64,000 nt of DNA from positions 1 through 64,000 of the forward strand of contig JACYMD010000007.1 in assembly GCA_015272215.1 (NCBI GenBank), in the 5' to 3' direction. Source of the stretch: Rivularia sp. T60_A2020_040. Its GTDB lineage: Bacteria; Cyanobacteriota; Cyanobacteriia; Cyanobacteriales; Nostocaceae. Positions 30,461 through 38,614 of this stretch are shown here, piece by piece. Under the pieces are notes generated by a model. The model did not search any database and was not told where the DNA came from. It saw only the letters and a program-made list of their open reading frames with translations. How positions within the stretch are numbered: position 1 is the first letter of the stretch; every line of letters starts with the position of its first letter. The translations under genes were made by a program, and so were the position numbers.

Positions 30461-31768
30461 ATGTATTCAAATCAAAATGAGAAAATTAATATATTAGTAG
30501 TAGATGATACCCCGGATAACTTGCGTCTTTTGTCGGCAATGTTAACCACACAAGGTTATGAAGTTCGCAAAGCTTTGAACGGGAAAATGGCATTAAATGC
30601 TTGTAAAATATTACAACCAGATTTAATTTTACTTGATATCAATATGCCCGAAATGAACGGGTATGAAGTTTGTCAAGAATTAAAAGCAGAGGAAATAACT
30701 TTTCAGATTCCAGTCATATTTATCAGCGCTCTTGATAATGTATTAGATAAAGTAAAAGCTTTTGATGTCGGAGGTTCTGACTATATAAGTAAACCTTTTC
30801 ATGCCGCAGAAGTTATATCTAGAATAGAAAATCAAATTAATTTGCGTCGTTTACAGATAAAATTGTATGAAAAAAATGCCTTATTACAAAAAGCTAATCA
30901 AGATTTACAAGCAGCACAAGTACAGCAAATTCAAAATGAAAAAATGTTTGCTTTGGGACATTTAGTTGCAGGCATTGCTCATGAAATTAATAATCCGGTT
31001 AGTTTTATCTACGGAAATTTAGAATATGCTAGGGAATATATCGAAAATTTAGTTAGTTTGGTTGAAGCTTATCAAGAAGAATATCCACATCCTACTACCA
31101 AAATTCGGGAAATGGAAGAAGAGATAGACCTTGATTTTTTAAAAAATGATTTACCATCCCTAATGGGTGCGATGTATAGAGGAGCAGAGCGCATTCGTTC
31201 GATTGTACTAGCGCTGCAAAACTTTGCTAGACATGATGAAACCGGCAGCAAACTAGTTGATATTCATCACGGGATAGATAGTACGATTATCATGTTGGAG
31301 CATCGATTGGAAAAAACTAGTTATCGTCATGCAGCAGTTAAAATAGTCAAAAAATATGGTAATTTACCGTTAATTTCTTGCTATGCTAGCGAACTCAATC
31401 AGGTGTTTATGCATTTATTAAACAACGCTATTGATGCCTTAGACGAGCAAGCAGAAAGTTGTCAGAGGAAAAAAGATTTTGATGATTCAACGTTCATTCC
31501 GACTATTTGCATCACCACTGACGAGATTGAATGCGATAGTACTGCTAGAATTTGCATCAGCGATAACGGCGTGGGAATACCAGAAGAAGTTCGCAAATGT
31601 ATATTTAACCCTTTCTTCACCACAAAGCCCGTAGGCAAGGGTAGCGGGCTGGGATTATCTATTTGCCATCAAATTATAGTACAAAAGCACTCAGGAACAA
31701 TAGTTTGTAATTCAACTCCTGGAGAGGGAACAGAATTTGCAATTCAAATTCCTTTGAAACAATTTTGA
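30461..31768 (+). CDS. Receiver-histidine kinase (REC-HisKA-HATPase)
   Basis: 435 residues. The N-terminal receiver (about 8-128) has acceptor Asp in LILLDINMPEMNGYE and the DYISKPFHA Lys. A coiled coil (about 130-165) follows, then a histidine-kinase core: phospho-His in GHLVAGIAHEINNPVSF, N-box HLLNNAIDALDE, G1 ISDNGVGIPEEV, F-box FFTTKPVGKGSGLGL. It is cytoplasmic, without sensor domain, so the receiver is its probable input. The receiver is very similar to that of the preceding gene, and the two (same strand, 267 bp apart) may form a relay in which this kinase and the GGDEF-EAL protein share a partner. Confidence 0.93.
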   Translation: MYSNQNEKINILVVDDTPDNLRLLSAMLTTQGYEVRKALNGKMALNACKILQPDLILLDINMPEMNGYEVCQELKAEEITFQIPVIFISALDNVLDKVKAFDVGGSDYISKPFHAAEVISRIENQINLRRLQIKLYEKNALLQKANQDLQAAQVQQIQNEKMFALGHLVAGIAHEINNPVSFIYGNLEYAREYIENLVSLVEAYQEEYPHPTTKIREMEEEIDLDFLKNDLPSLMGAMYRGAERIRSIVLALQNFARHDETGSKLVDIHHGIDSTIIMLEHRLEKTSYRHAAVKIVKKYGNLPLISCYASELNQVFMHLLNNAIDALDEQAESCQRKKDFDDSTFIPTICITTDEIECDSTARICISDNGVGIPEEVRKCIFNPFFTTKPVGKGSGLGLSICHQIIVQKHSGTIVCNSTPGEGTEFAIQIPLKQF

Positions 31769-31821
31769 TCAAATTGAGAATTTACCGCATCGATTTCTCG
31801 CTCACGTAGCATAATAGAAGT

Positions 31822-32979
31822 GTGACTGATTTGTTTGACCCCTTACTATCGCTTAAAAAAGGTCACTGGTTCAAGCTGATTTGCGGAGCCAGCTTCCAAC
31901 ATCTGCCTGCGGTTAGAAGTTTAACATTAGCTTACACCCTGGCTGGAGCTGACTGCATAGATGTCGCTGCCGATCCAGCGGTCATTTCCGCAGCTCGAGA
32001 AGGGTTAGAAGCTGCTGCTTGTTTAGGCGCCAATGCACGACAACGAGGCTTTTCCTATCAAGGAACCCCATTGTTAATGGTTAGCTTAAACGATGGCGAA
32101 GACCCCCACTTCCGCAAAGCAGAATTTGATGCTACTAAATGCCCAACTGAATGTTCCCGACCATGCGAAACCATTTGTCCCGCACAAGCGATTACGTTCA
32201 ACAGTATAAAATACGACTTTAATGGGGTTTTGTCCGACAAATGTTATGGCTGCGGTCGTTGCCTTCCTATCTGTCCGTATGGTAGAATAGAGGAGGTATC
32301 TTACATAACAACCGTGAGAGCTATTGCACCATTGATACTGAAATCTGGGGTTGATGCTGTAGAGATTCATACAACTGTCGGGCGGTTGGCAGAATTCACG
32401 AAATTGTGGCAAACAATTTTGCCATATATTGGGCATTTGAAATTAGTTGCCATCAGTTGCCCGAATGGTGAAGGGATGATTGATTATCTACATGAATTGT
32501 ATGATGCGATCGCCCCGCTCAGTTGCGTGAATATCTGGCAAACAGACGGTAGGTCAATGAGTGGTGATATTGGTGCGGGTACCACATTAGCCACTGTGAA
32601 ATTAGGTGCCAAAGTATTGAGAGCAAAAATACCAGGATATGTGCAGTTAGCAGGTGGTACGAATAATTACACCGTGCCGAAATTGCGGGCAATGGGATTG
32701 TTGAAGGAATTAACGAGGTCAAAAAGTCAAGTTATGGGAGAGAATAATGTTATTTCTCATACATCAGCTCGTTTGGGAACCGAAACATCCGTTGCCGGTG
32801 TTGCTTACGGTAGCTATGCCCGAAAACTGCTCTCAAGTGTTCTCGAAGAACTAGAAGCAAAGGAGGTGAATAATTCCAGTGTCAAAGTAACTGCTCGTCT
32901 GGAAGAAGAAGCAACATTGCTTTGGCAAGCTGTATCGCTTGCTGATTCATTAGTTTCCCAGCTTAAACATCAATTTTGA
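31822..32979 (+). CDS. ldpA: Circadian/redox Fe-S protein LdpA
   Basis: 385 residues, GTG start. Matches the LdpA (light-dependent period) family: FDPLLSLKKGHWFKLICGAS at the start, then a ferredoxin-like double cluster region with CPTECSRPCETICP and DKCYGCGRCLPICPYGR. LdpA in Synechococcus elongatus carries Fe-S clusters, senses redox state and feeds light/quinone information to the KaiABC clock. The clusters are at about 111-160 and look intact. The ycf45-like ATPase gene begins about 55 bp downstream on the same strand, so the two are probably co-transcribed. Confidence 0.92.
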   Translation: MTDLFDPLLSLKKGHWFKLICGASFQHLPAVRSLTLAYTLAGADCIDVAADPAVISAAREGLEAAACLGANARQRGFSYQGTPLLMVSLNDGEDPHFRKAEFDATKCPTECSRPCETICPAQAITFNSIKYDFNGVLSDKCYGCGRCLPICPYGRIEEVSYITTVRAIAPLILKSGVDAVEIHTTVGRLAEFTKLWQTILPYIGHLKLVAISCPNGEGMIDYLHELYDAIAPLSCVNIWQTDGRSMSGDIGAGTTLATVKLGAKVLRAKIPGYVQLAGGTNNYTVPKLRAMGLLKELTRSKSQVMGENNVISHTSARLGTETSVAGVAYGSYARKLLSSVLEELEAKEVNNSSVKVTARLEEEATLLWQAVSLADSLVSQLKHQF

Positions 32980-33034
32980 GCTTCTCTTGAGCCTTGGCTC
33001 GTCCCCTATCTCCAAAAACGTCACCATAAAAAGC

Positions 33035-34783
33035 ATGACGATTACAGACGATCTCCAAAAATTATTAGCCATATTGCCCCAAGACTTACAGGAGATGCTC
33101 GAACAGCATCCTCAAAGAGATAGTTTAGTAGAAGTGGTCTTGGATCTGGGTCGTCGCCCAGAAGCACGTTTTCCGGATGGAGCCGAATATCTTAGCGAAA
33201 TAGCCATTACACAGCAACAAATAGATGATTGCATTGTGCGAGTGGGAACTTTTGGTGGAGATAATCGGGCAGGAATAGAACAAACTTTACATAGGATCAG
33301 CGCCATTCGCAACCGCGCCGGCAAGATTATCGGTTTAACTTGTCGCGTGGGACGGGCGATATATGGAACGATTACCATGATCCGCGATTTAGTAGAAAAA
33401 GGTCAATCAATTCTGATGCTGGGTCGCCCAGGTGTCGGAAAAACTACTGTTTTAAGAGAGATTGCCCGTGTTTTAGCGGATGAGCTTGATAAAAGAGTGG
33501 TAATCATTGACAGTTCAAATGAAATTGCCGGAGATGGTGATGTTCCCCATCCCGCCATTGGTAGAGCGAGACGAATGCAAGTGTCTCATCCCGATCAACA
33601 GCATCAAGTAATGATTGAGGCAGTGGAAAACCATATGCCGGAGGTGATAATTATTGATGAAATTGGTACGGAATTAGAAGCATTAGCATCTCGGACTATT
33701 GCCGAACGCGGTGTGCAGTTAATTGGTACAGCACACGGTAATCAAATAGAAAACTTGATCAAAAACCCTACCCTTTCGGATTTAGTCGGGGGTATACAGG
33801 CTGTGACGTTGGGAGATGACGAAGCCAGACGGCGAGGCTCTCAAAAAACGGTTTTGGAACGCAAAGCGCCTCCTACCTTTGAAATTGCTGTGGAAATGCA
33901 AGAAAGGCAGCGTTGGGTAATTCATGAAAGCGTTGCTGACACTATAGATAGTCTTCTCAGAGGACGACAGCCCAGCCCGCAAGTGAGAACTATGGATGAG
34001 AACGGTAAAGTGGGAATTGCTCGTCACTTAACTGCGATCAACGGTGGTGCCTCACAAACTTTAACAGGAGAAGAAACTTTTCGCGGGCGGAATTCTGCTA
34101 GATCCAATAGCTGGAGAGAATCCGGTCAAATGCGTCCTTTAGTGCCATTAAATGCTGAATATCAAGTTGCTAATGGTTCCGGACGCAGTGAATTTGACCG
34201 TTTATTGGATCAATCTTTCAATAACTCAAATGGGTTTGAAAGCAACGGGAATAAAGACTCCGGACCAAATGGTGAAGATTTACCTCTACATATTTACCCT
34301 TATGGCGTTAGTCGCTCTCAATTAGACCAAGTAGTTGGGGTACTTCATTTACCAGTAGTCTTGACAAAAGACATTGATAGTGCTGATGCAATTTTAGCAT
34401 TGCGATCGCACGTTAAAAATCATGCGAAGTTACGGCAAATGGCGAAGGCTCGTCAAGTACCGATTCACATGATTAAATCCAGTACTATTCCGCAAATTAC
34501 CCGTGGTTTGCGGCGGTTGTTAAATATGGACGACCCCGAAGTTGGCGACGAGCGCGAGTTAGAATTATTTCTTCATCAAGGCAGCGATGATGAAATTGAT
34601 GCTTTAGAAGAAGCCAGGCTTGCGGTAGAACAAATCGTCATACCCAAAGGTCAACCTGTAGAATTACTGCCGCGTTCGTCGCAAGTGCGTAAAATGCAGC
34701 ACGAATTAGTCGAACATTATCGACTCAAATCAAACAGTTTCGGGGAAGAACCAAACCGGAGGCTACGGATTTATCCTGCCTAA
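33035..34783 (+). CDS. Ycf45-like AAA ATPase with C-terminal R3H domain
   Basis: 582 residues from the ATG at 33035; a TTG 16 codons upstream would overlap the ldpA region without giving family sequence. The ATPase part resembles SpoIIIAA and chloroplast Ycf45: Walker A LGRPGVGKTT, VVIIDSSNEIAGDGD, HPAIGRARRMQV, Walker B EVIIIDEIGTE, IGTAHGN. A less conserved middle (about 340-440) is followed by a jag-like region and an R3H motif (LLPRSSQVRKMQHELVEHYR ... EPNRRLRIYP), which binds single-stranded nucleic acid. Role in cyanobacteria is not established. Downstream of ldpA. Confidence 0.9.
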   Translation: MTITDDLQKLLAILPQDLQEMLEQHPQRDSLVEVVLDLGRRPEARFPDGAEYLSEIAITQQQIDDCIVRVGTFGGDNRAGIEQTLHRISAIRNRAGKIIGLTCRVGRAIYGTITMIRDLVEKGQSILMLGRPGVGKTTVLREIARVLADELDKRVVIIDSSNEIAGDGDVPHPAIGRARRMQVSHPDQQHQVMIEAVENHMPEVIIIDEIGTELEALASRTIAERGVQLIGTAHGNQIENLIKNPTLSDLVGGIQAVTLGDDEARRRGSQKTVLERKAPPTFEIAVEMQERQRWVIHESVADTIDSLLRGRQPSPQVRTMDENGKVGIARHLTAINGGASQTLTGEETFRGRNSARSNSWRESGQMRPLVPLNAEYQVANGSGRSEFDRLLDQSFNNSNGFESNGNKDSGPNGEDLPLHIYPYGVSRSQLDQVVGVLHLPVVLTKDIDSADAILALRSHVKNHAKLRQMAKARQVPIHMIKSSTIPQITRGLRRLLNMDDPEVGDERELELFLHQGSDDEIDALEEARLAVEQIVIPKGQPVELLPRSSQVRKMQHELVEHYRLKSNSFGEEPNRRLRIYPA

Positions 34784-34826
34784 ATTTTCCCTATCTCTTT
34801 TTTTTCACCAGTGTGCAGCACAACAA

Positions 34827-34858
34827 ACCCCTTCTTCATTTACGGAGAGGGGGATTTT
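34827..34858 (+). terminator. Possible terminator after the ycf45-like gene
   Basis: CCCCTT...GAGGGG imperfect stem (loop TCTTCATTTACG region) followed by ATTTTAATTATTGTTTT, 45 bases after the stop codon. The stem is short and has wobble pairs. Confidence 0.45.
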
Positions 34859-34989
34859 AATTATTGTTTTATATCACAAACGACAAGAATAATATTATAG
34901 TACAAATTTAAGAGAAAGTTAATTAATGGTTAGATTATGTTTGTTTTTTGGTTAATTATTTGGTTGGTGGATGAAAATAGATAATTGAA

Positions 34990-35040
34990 TCTGGCGGTTT
35001 AAACCGCTGCTACACAAACGAAACCCACCTACGTGGGTTT
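34990..35040. repeat. REP-like repeat A, left of the tnpA locus
   Basis: CTGGCGGTTTAAACCGC followed by GCTACACAAACGAAACCCACC and a short ACCCACCTACGTGGGT hairpin. The same order of elements (CTGGCG...CCGC-GCTACACAAACGAA...) occurs at 36860-36935 in direct orientation and inverted at about 36971-37048 and 37080-37160. It directly follows the 3' remnant of tnpA. Confidence 0.7.
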
Positions 35041-35046
35041 AAATGA

Positions 35047-35128
35047 TTAGTTATGATTTAGTTCCCAAGTTGGAATTATGGATTTTTGTTGGTGGTGGTA
35101 GGGTTGATTTTTAATATAATTGGCTACC
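35047..35128 (-). pseudogene. 3' fragment of split, frameshifted tnpA (Y1 transposase)
   Basis: On the minus strand from 35128 the frame reads VANYIKNQP, carrying the Y1 catalytic-tyrosine helix (YIKNQ pattern). After one extra base in the CCCTTACCAC run, it continues in another frame as YHHQQKSIIPTWELNHN and stop. The HH...IIP.WE ending is what I expect for this TnpA family. Without correcting the shift the product ends in a non-family tail (PLPPPTKIH...). Joined to the fragment ending at 36497 it gives ...SHDGIDQ-VANYIKNQ with no lost or gained codon. Confidence 0.8.
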
Positions 35129-35265
35129 AGAACCGCGCACAGTGCCCCTGATTTCTAATTATGGGGGTGTAGTGCGCTACGGGAATTCATTCCCCGTGAT
35201 GCTCTAAAAAGTAATTATTGATTTTTAGAAAATGGTGGTAAAGTAGAGTTAGGAGGCATTCATAG

Positions 35266-36462
35266 ATGTTTAATCTGACTTACGAATTCAAATTAAAGCC
35301 AACTAAAAATCAAATAAATTTATTTGAAGAGTGGTTAGAAACTCACAGACGAGTTTATAACTATGCTTTATCTGAACGTAAAGACTGGTATAAATCCCGG
35401 ACTTGTCAAATTAACGCTTGTAGCCTCCACAGTTGTTACATTATAAGAGCCGACGCGCCGCGTCCAACGTTCGCTTCTCAATGCAAGTCTTTAACTGCTG
35501 CGAGGAAAAGTAATGAGTATTTAAACAAAGTTAATGCTCAATCCTTACAGCAAACATTGAGAAGAATTGAAAAAGCTTTTGTGAGTATGTGGGAAAGGAA
35601 TCATGGGTTCCCGCGTTTTAAAAAAGTTGGACGGATGCGGTCTTTCTCTTTTCCGCAATTAGGTAAAAATCCGCTGCAAAATGGATTTATCAAACTGCCT
35701 GTAATTGGACAAGTAAAACTGAGACAATCCAGAGAGATTCCAGATGGGGGAATTTTAAAACAAGCACGTATAGTAAAGCGTGTTTCTGGATGGTATGTAA
35801 TGTTAACTGTTCAGTGGGATTGTAGCTACGCACAACCAATACCACACGGCGAGGGAATAGGGATTGACGTAGGGCTAATTTCAATGGTTGCAACTTCCAA
35901 TGGACTTTTAATTAAGCGTCCAAAGTTTTTTGTTGAGGCGGAAGGCAAGCTTAAATTGCTGCAACAACGTGTCAGTAGAAAGCACAAAGGATCGAATAAT
36001 TGGTTAAAAGCTCACAAGAAAGTTGCCAAATTACATGAATACGTTGCTAATTGTAGTAAAGACTGGCATAGAAAGTTATCACATCAGTTATGTAATAACA
36101 ATGGGATGATATTTGTAGAAGATTTGAACCTTGTGGGGCTATCTAGAGGAATGCTAGGTAAGCATTGCTTAGATGCGGGATTTGGTCAATTCTTTAATAT
36201 CCTCGAACAAACTTGTTTTAAGCGTGGTGTTTTTTTTCAAAAAGTTGATGCCCGAAAAACTTCTCAAATATGTCCTAATTGCCAACATGAGACAGGCAAG
36301 AAAGTATTAGCTGAGCGTATTCATAAATGTGATAATTGCGGCTATCAAACTGATAGAGATATTGCAGCCGCACAAGTAGTTCTAATTAGAGGACTTGCAG
36401 CTGTAGGACATACAGTCAAGATGCTTAATGAGGGTAAAGTCGTTGGACTCCCTGTGAGCTAA
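35266..36462 (+). CDS. tnpB: RNA-guided endonuclease TnpB
   Basis: 398 residues. TnpB is the transposon-encoded RuvC nuclease, an evolutionary relative of Cas12, guided by an omega RNA made from the right end of the element. The N-terminal helix-turn-helix opens FNLTYEFKLKPTKNQI. RuvC acids are visible: Asp201 in GIGIDVGLIS, Glu285 in FVEDLNLVGLS, Asp363/365 in QTDRDIAAAQ. The zinc-finger cysteines are C336/C339 and C355/C358. All key residues are present, so it looks active. The IAAAQ ending of the third RuvC motif, instead of VNAAxN, marks a clade I have seen in cyanobacteria. AGGAGG-like sequence precedes the ATG at 35251-35256. Confidence 0.95.
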   Translation: MFNLTYEFKLKPTKNQINLFEEWLETHRRVYNYALSERKDWYKSRTCQINACSLHSCYIIRADAPRPTFASQCKSLTAARKSNEYLNKVNAQSLQQTLRRIEKAFVSMWERNHGFPRFKKVGRMRSFSFPQLGKNPLQNGFIKLPVIGQVKLRQSREIPDGGILKQARIVKRVSGWYVMLTVQWDCSYAQPIPHGEGIGIDVGLISMVATSNGLLIKRPKFFVEAEGKLKLLQQRVSRKHKGSNNWLKAHKKVAKLHEYVANCSKDWHRKLSHQLCNNNGMIFVEDLNLVGLSRGMLGKHCLDAGFGQFFNILEQTCFKRGVFFQKVDARKTSQICPNCQHETGKKVLAERIHKCDNCGYQTDRDIAAAQVVLIRGLAAVGHTVKMLNEGKVVGLPVS

Positions 36463-36496
36463 GAATCCCCTTCCATTTATGGATGGGGAGTGTCAA
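36350..36496 (+). ncRNA. Probable omega RNA region of the TnpB element
   Basis: In TnpB systems the guide RNA derives from the 3' end of tnpB through the right end, with the guide taken from flanking DNA just past it. Here that would be roughly the last 110 bases of tnpB plus the RE hairpin (36467-36488), with the guide starting at 36497 (TTGATCTATACC..., which is tnpA sequence). Boundaries are inferred; no promoter or processing signal was identified. Confidence 0.45.
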
Positions 36497-36829
36497 TTGA
36501 TCTATACCATCATGACTGACGGTAAATGCTCCGTAACTTCCTTGCCATTTAAAGAATTCACCCGGTTTGATTTCGTGGGTGACAAAATGCGATGAACTAC
36601 CTTTGATATTTTGGATCAAGTCAGATACTGATAAAGTAGGAGAAAGACCTATTAATAAATGTACGTGGTCTTCAACGCCGCCGACAGCAATCATTGTGCA
36701 TCGTAATTGTTCGCAATGTTTAATAATTGCAGCGTAAATATTTTGTTGTATATCGGGTGTAATTAAAGGTAATCTATCCCAGGTAGCCCAAACAAGGTGT
36801 AAATACAATTGGGTGAAATTGGATCTCAT
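36497..36829 (-). pseudogene. 5' fragment of tnpA, HUH/Y1 transposase (RAYT-type), split by the TnpB element
   Basis: The first 111 codons: SNFTQLYLHLVWATWDRLPL, the HUH motif in VEDHVHLLIGL (His55, His57), KGSSSHFVTHE, and WQGSYGAFTVSHDGIDQ. The frame then runs into the TnpB element and reads 23 unrelated codons. The catalytic Tyr helix is on the far side of the element (35128 downward). The protein is of the single-domain Y1 type called REP-associated tyrosine transposase, fitting with REP-like repeats on both sides. With the split it cannot make an active enzyme. Confidence 0.85.
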
Positions 36830-36859
36830 ATTATTAATGTTTTTTAAATAGGTAAAAAA

Positions 36860-36935
36860 TCTGGCGCTTTGTTACCGCAGCTACACAAACGAAGTCCGCC
36901 TATGCGCTAAGGCGCACGCTACGCTAACGCGGACT
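36860..36935. repeat. REP-like repeat B, right of the tnpA locus
   Basis: CTGGCGCTTTGTTACCGC-AGCTACACAAACGAAGTCCGCC, in the same orientation as repeat A, with a nested GCGCACGCTACGCTAACGCGGAC insert that pairs with the GTCCGC just before it. Confidence 0.65.
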
Positions 36936-36964
36936 AAAGATTTAAAATCGGATAAAATAGATTA

Positions 36965-37186
36965 TATTCTTTATAACCCCTGCTACGGTGGGTTTTGTCT
37001 GTGTAGCCGCGTTAGCGTAGCGTGCCGAAGGCATATTCAATCGCCAGGTTAATTAAATCGGATAACATACATTTATTCTTTATAACCCCTGCTACGGTGG
37101 GTTTTGTCTGTGTAGCCGCGTTAGCGTAGCGTGCCGAAGGCATATTAAATCGCCAGGTTAATTAAAAATCGGATAACATATATTCT
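36965..37186. repeat. Tandem duplication (109 bp x2) of inverted REP-like repeats C and D
   Basis: Two nearly identical units, ATAACCCCTGCTACGGTGGG at 36973 and at 37082, i.e. a period of 109 bp. Each contains GTGTAGCCGCGTTAGCGTAG, GTGCCGAAGGCAT and ends TCGCCAGG. Read on the minus strand each is CCTGGCGATT...GCGGCTACACAGACAAAACCCACC, the inverted form of repeats A and B. The duplication reaches to within about 30 bp of the bioA start and may carry or displace its promoter. Confidence 0.75.
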
Positions 37187-37212
37187 TCCAATCCAAACCC
37201 CCAAAACAACCA

Positions 37213-38490
37213 ATGCACCCAAACATCTGGTATCCCTTTACCCAAGCAAAAACTTCTCCTCCACCTCTTAAAGTAAAATCGGCTCGTGGAATTTGGCTGG
37301 AGTTGGAAGACAAACGCAAAATTATGGACTGCATCTCTAGTTGGTGGGTAAATCTTCATGGACATTCTCATCCTAAGATTGCCGAAGCAATTTATCGTCA
37401 AGCGCAAGAATTGGAACAGGTGATTTTTGCGGGATTTACTCATCAACCAGCGGAAACACTCTCAGAACAATTAGTTAAAAAACTTCCAAATGGATTAAGT
37501 AGGGTTTTCTTTTCCGATAACGGCTCAACTGCGGTAGAAGTTGCGCTGAAAATGGCTTATCAATATTGGGTAAATCAAAATCAACAGCGTCAGAAGTTCA
37601 TTGCTTTTCAAGGAGCGTATCATGGGGATACATTTGGAGCAATGTCTGTGGGTTCGCGATCGCTATTTTCTCAAGTTTTTTCTGATATGTTGTTTAAGGT
37701 GGATTTCTCACCTTTTCCTGAAACTTATATCGGTGATTCTAATATTGAAGAGAAGGAAGAAGTAGTTTTAACTTTATTGAAAGAAACATTAGAGCGAAAT
37801 TGTCAAGAGTATGCGGGGATTATTATTGAACCTTTGGTGCAGGGTGCTGGTGGAATGCGGATGTGTAGAGTGGAGTTTTTGCAGAAATTACAACAATTAG
37901 TTAAACAATTTGATATTTTATTGATTTTCGATGAAGTAATGACTGGGTTTGGTAGAACTGGGGAATGGTTTGCTTGTCTTAAAAGTCAAGTTACACCGGA
38001 TATTATTTGTTTATCAAAGGGGATTACAGGAGGTTTTTTACCGCTTTCAGTTACTATATGTACGGAGAAAATCTACGATACTTTTTACAGCGATGACCCG
38101 ATAAAAACACTGTATCACGGTCATAGTTACACGGCGAATCCTTTAGGTTGTGCTGCTGCTTTAGCTTCTTTGGAATTGATGGTAGAAAATCAAGTTGTTT
38201 TTAATAGTATGGCAGCGAAACATTTAAAATATTTGGAAGTTTTGCATGGAAATTCAAAAGTTGAAAAGTTGCGAGTAACGGGTACAATTGCCGCAATGGA
38301 TATTGTAAGTACGCAAGAATCCGGGTACTTAAATCAAGTTAGTTTGGAAGTTAGAGAAAAAGCTTTAGAAAAAGGTTTACTTTTACGTCCTTTGGGAAAT
38401 GTACTTTATATAATGCCGCCTTATTGTATTACTGATGAAGAATTATCGGAAGTTTATCAGGGAATTTATAGTATTTTGCAGAGTATTTAA
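37213..38490 (+). CDS. bioA: Adenosylmethionine-8-amino-7-oxononanoate aminotransferase
   Basis: 425 residues, PLP-dependent class III aminotransferase making 7,8-diaminopelargonate in biotin synthesis, with S-adenosylmethionine as amino donor. It starts with the BioA-typical HPNIWYPFTQ. Also visible: DCISSWWVNLHGHSHP, FSDNGSTAVEVALKM, FQGAYHGDTFGAMS, PLP-binding IFDEVMTGFGRTG, and Schiff-base Lys in CLSKGITGG, then YHGHSYTANPLGCAAA. The other bio genes are not next to it. The promoter region lies in or beside the duplicated REP-like repeats. Confidence 0.95.
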   Translation: MHPNIWYPFTQAKTSPPPLKVKSARGIWLELEDKRKIMDCISSWWVNLHGHSHPKIAEAIYRQAQELEQVIFAGFTHQPAETLSEQLVKKLPNGLSRVFFSDNGSTAVEVALKMAYQYWVNQNQQRQKFIAFQGAYHGDTFGAMSVGSRSLFSQVFSDMLFKVDFSPFPETYIGDSNIEEKEEVVLTLLKETLERNCQEYAGIIIEPLVQGAGGMRMCRVEFLQKLQQLVKQFDILLIFDEVMTGFGRTGEWFACLKSQVTPDIICLSKGITGGFLPLSVTICTEKIYDTFYSDDPIKTLYHGHSYTANPLGCAAALASLELMVENQVVFNSMAAKHLKYLEVLHGNSKVEKLRVTGTIAAMDIVSTQESGYLNQVSLEVREKALEKGLLLRPLGNVLYIMPPYCITDEELSEVYQGIYSILQSI

Positions 38491-38595
38491 ATTGGATATT
38501 TTGTACCTAATATATTTATCAAAATAGTTATAAAGAATAGATTTTAATTGAAATTAATTGTGAGTTTATTCTCTAAAGTAGAGTGATATTAAAAT

Positions 38596-38614
38596 GCGGG
38601 GGCTAAACCCCCGC
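38596..38614 (-). terminator. Likely terminator of the pst operon
   Basis: A perfect 7-bp stem GCGGGGG/CCCCCGC with loop CTAAA. On the minus strand it is followed by ATTTTAATATC. It lies about 140 bases after the pstA stop, and on the plus strand (bioA side, 105 bases after bioA) there is no T-tract. Confidence 0.6.

Larger units (their letters stand above)
35129..36496 (+). mobile_element. TnpB-only IS605-type insertion sequence
   Basis: 1368-bp element whose ends are fixed by the restored tnpA reading frame on both sides. The left end begins CAGAACCGCGCACAG and has two stem-loops: GCGCAC (35136-35141) with GTGCGC (35172-35177), and ACGGGAATTCATTCCCCGT (35179-35197). The right end has an imperfect hairpin, CCCC-T-TCCAT / ATGGA-T-GGGG (36467-36488), then AGTGTCAA. 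There is no target duplication and no terminal inverted repeat, as expected for IS200/IS605 insertion. The left flank is GGCTAC, a possible target/TAM. It carries one gene, tnpB. Confidence 0.85.

Noticed and set aside
34990-37186. CRISPR-like array at the tandem REP-like repeats
   Set aside because: Only two 109-bp units with no unique spacers of constant length; no cas gene in the window.
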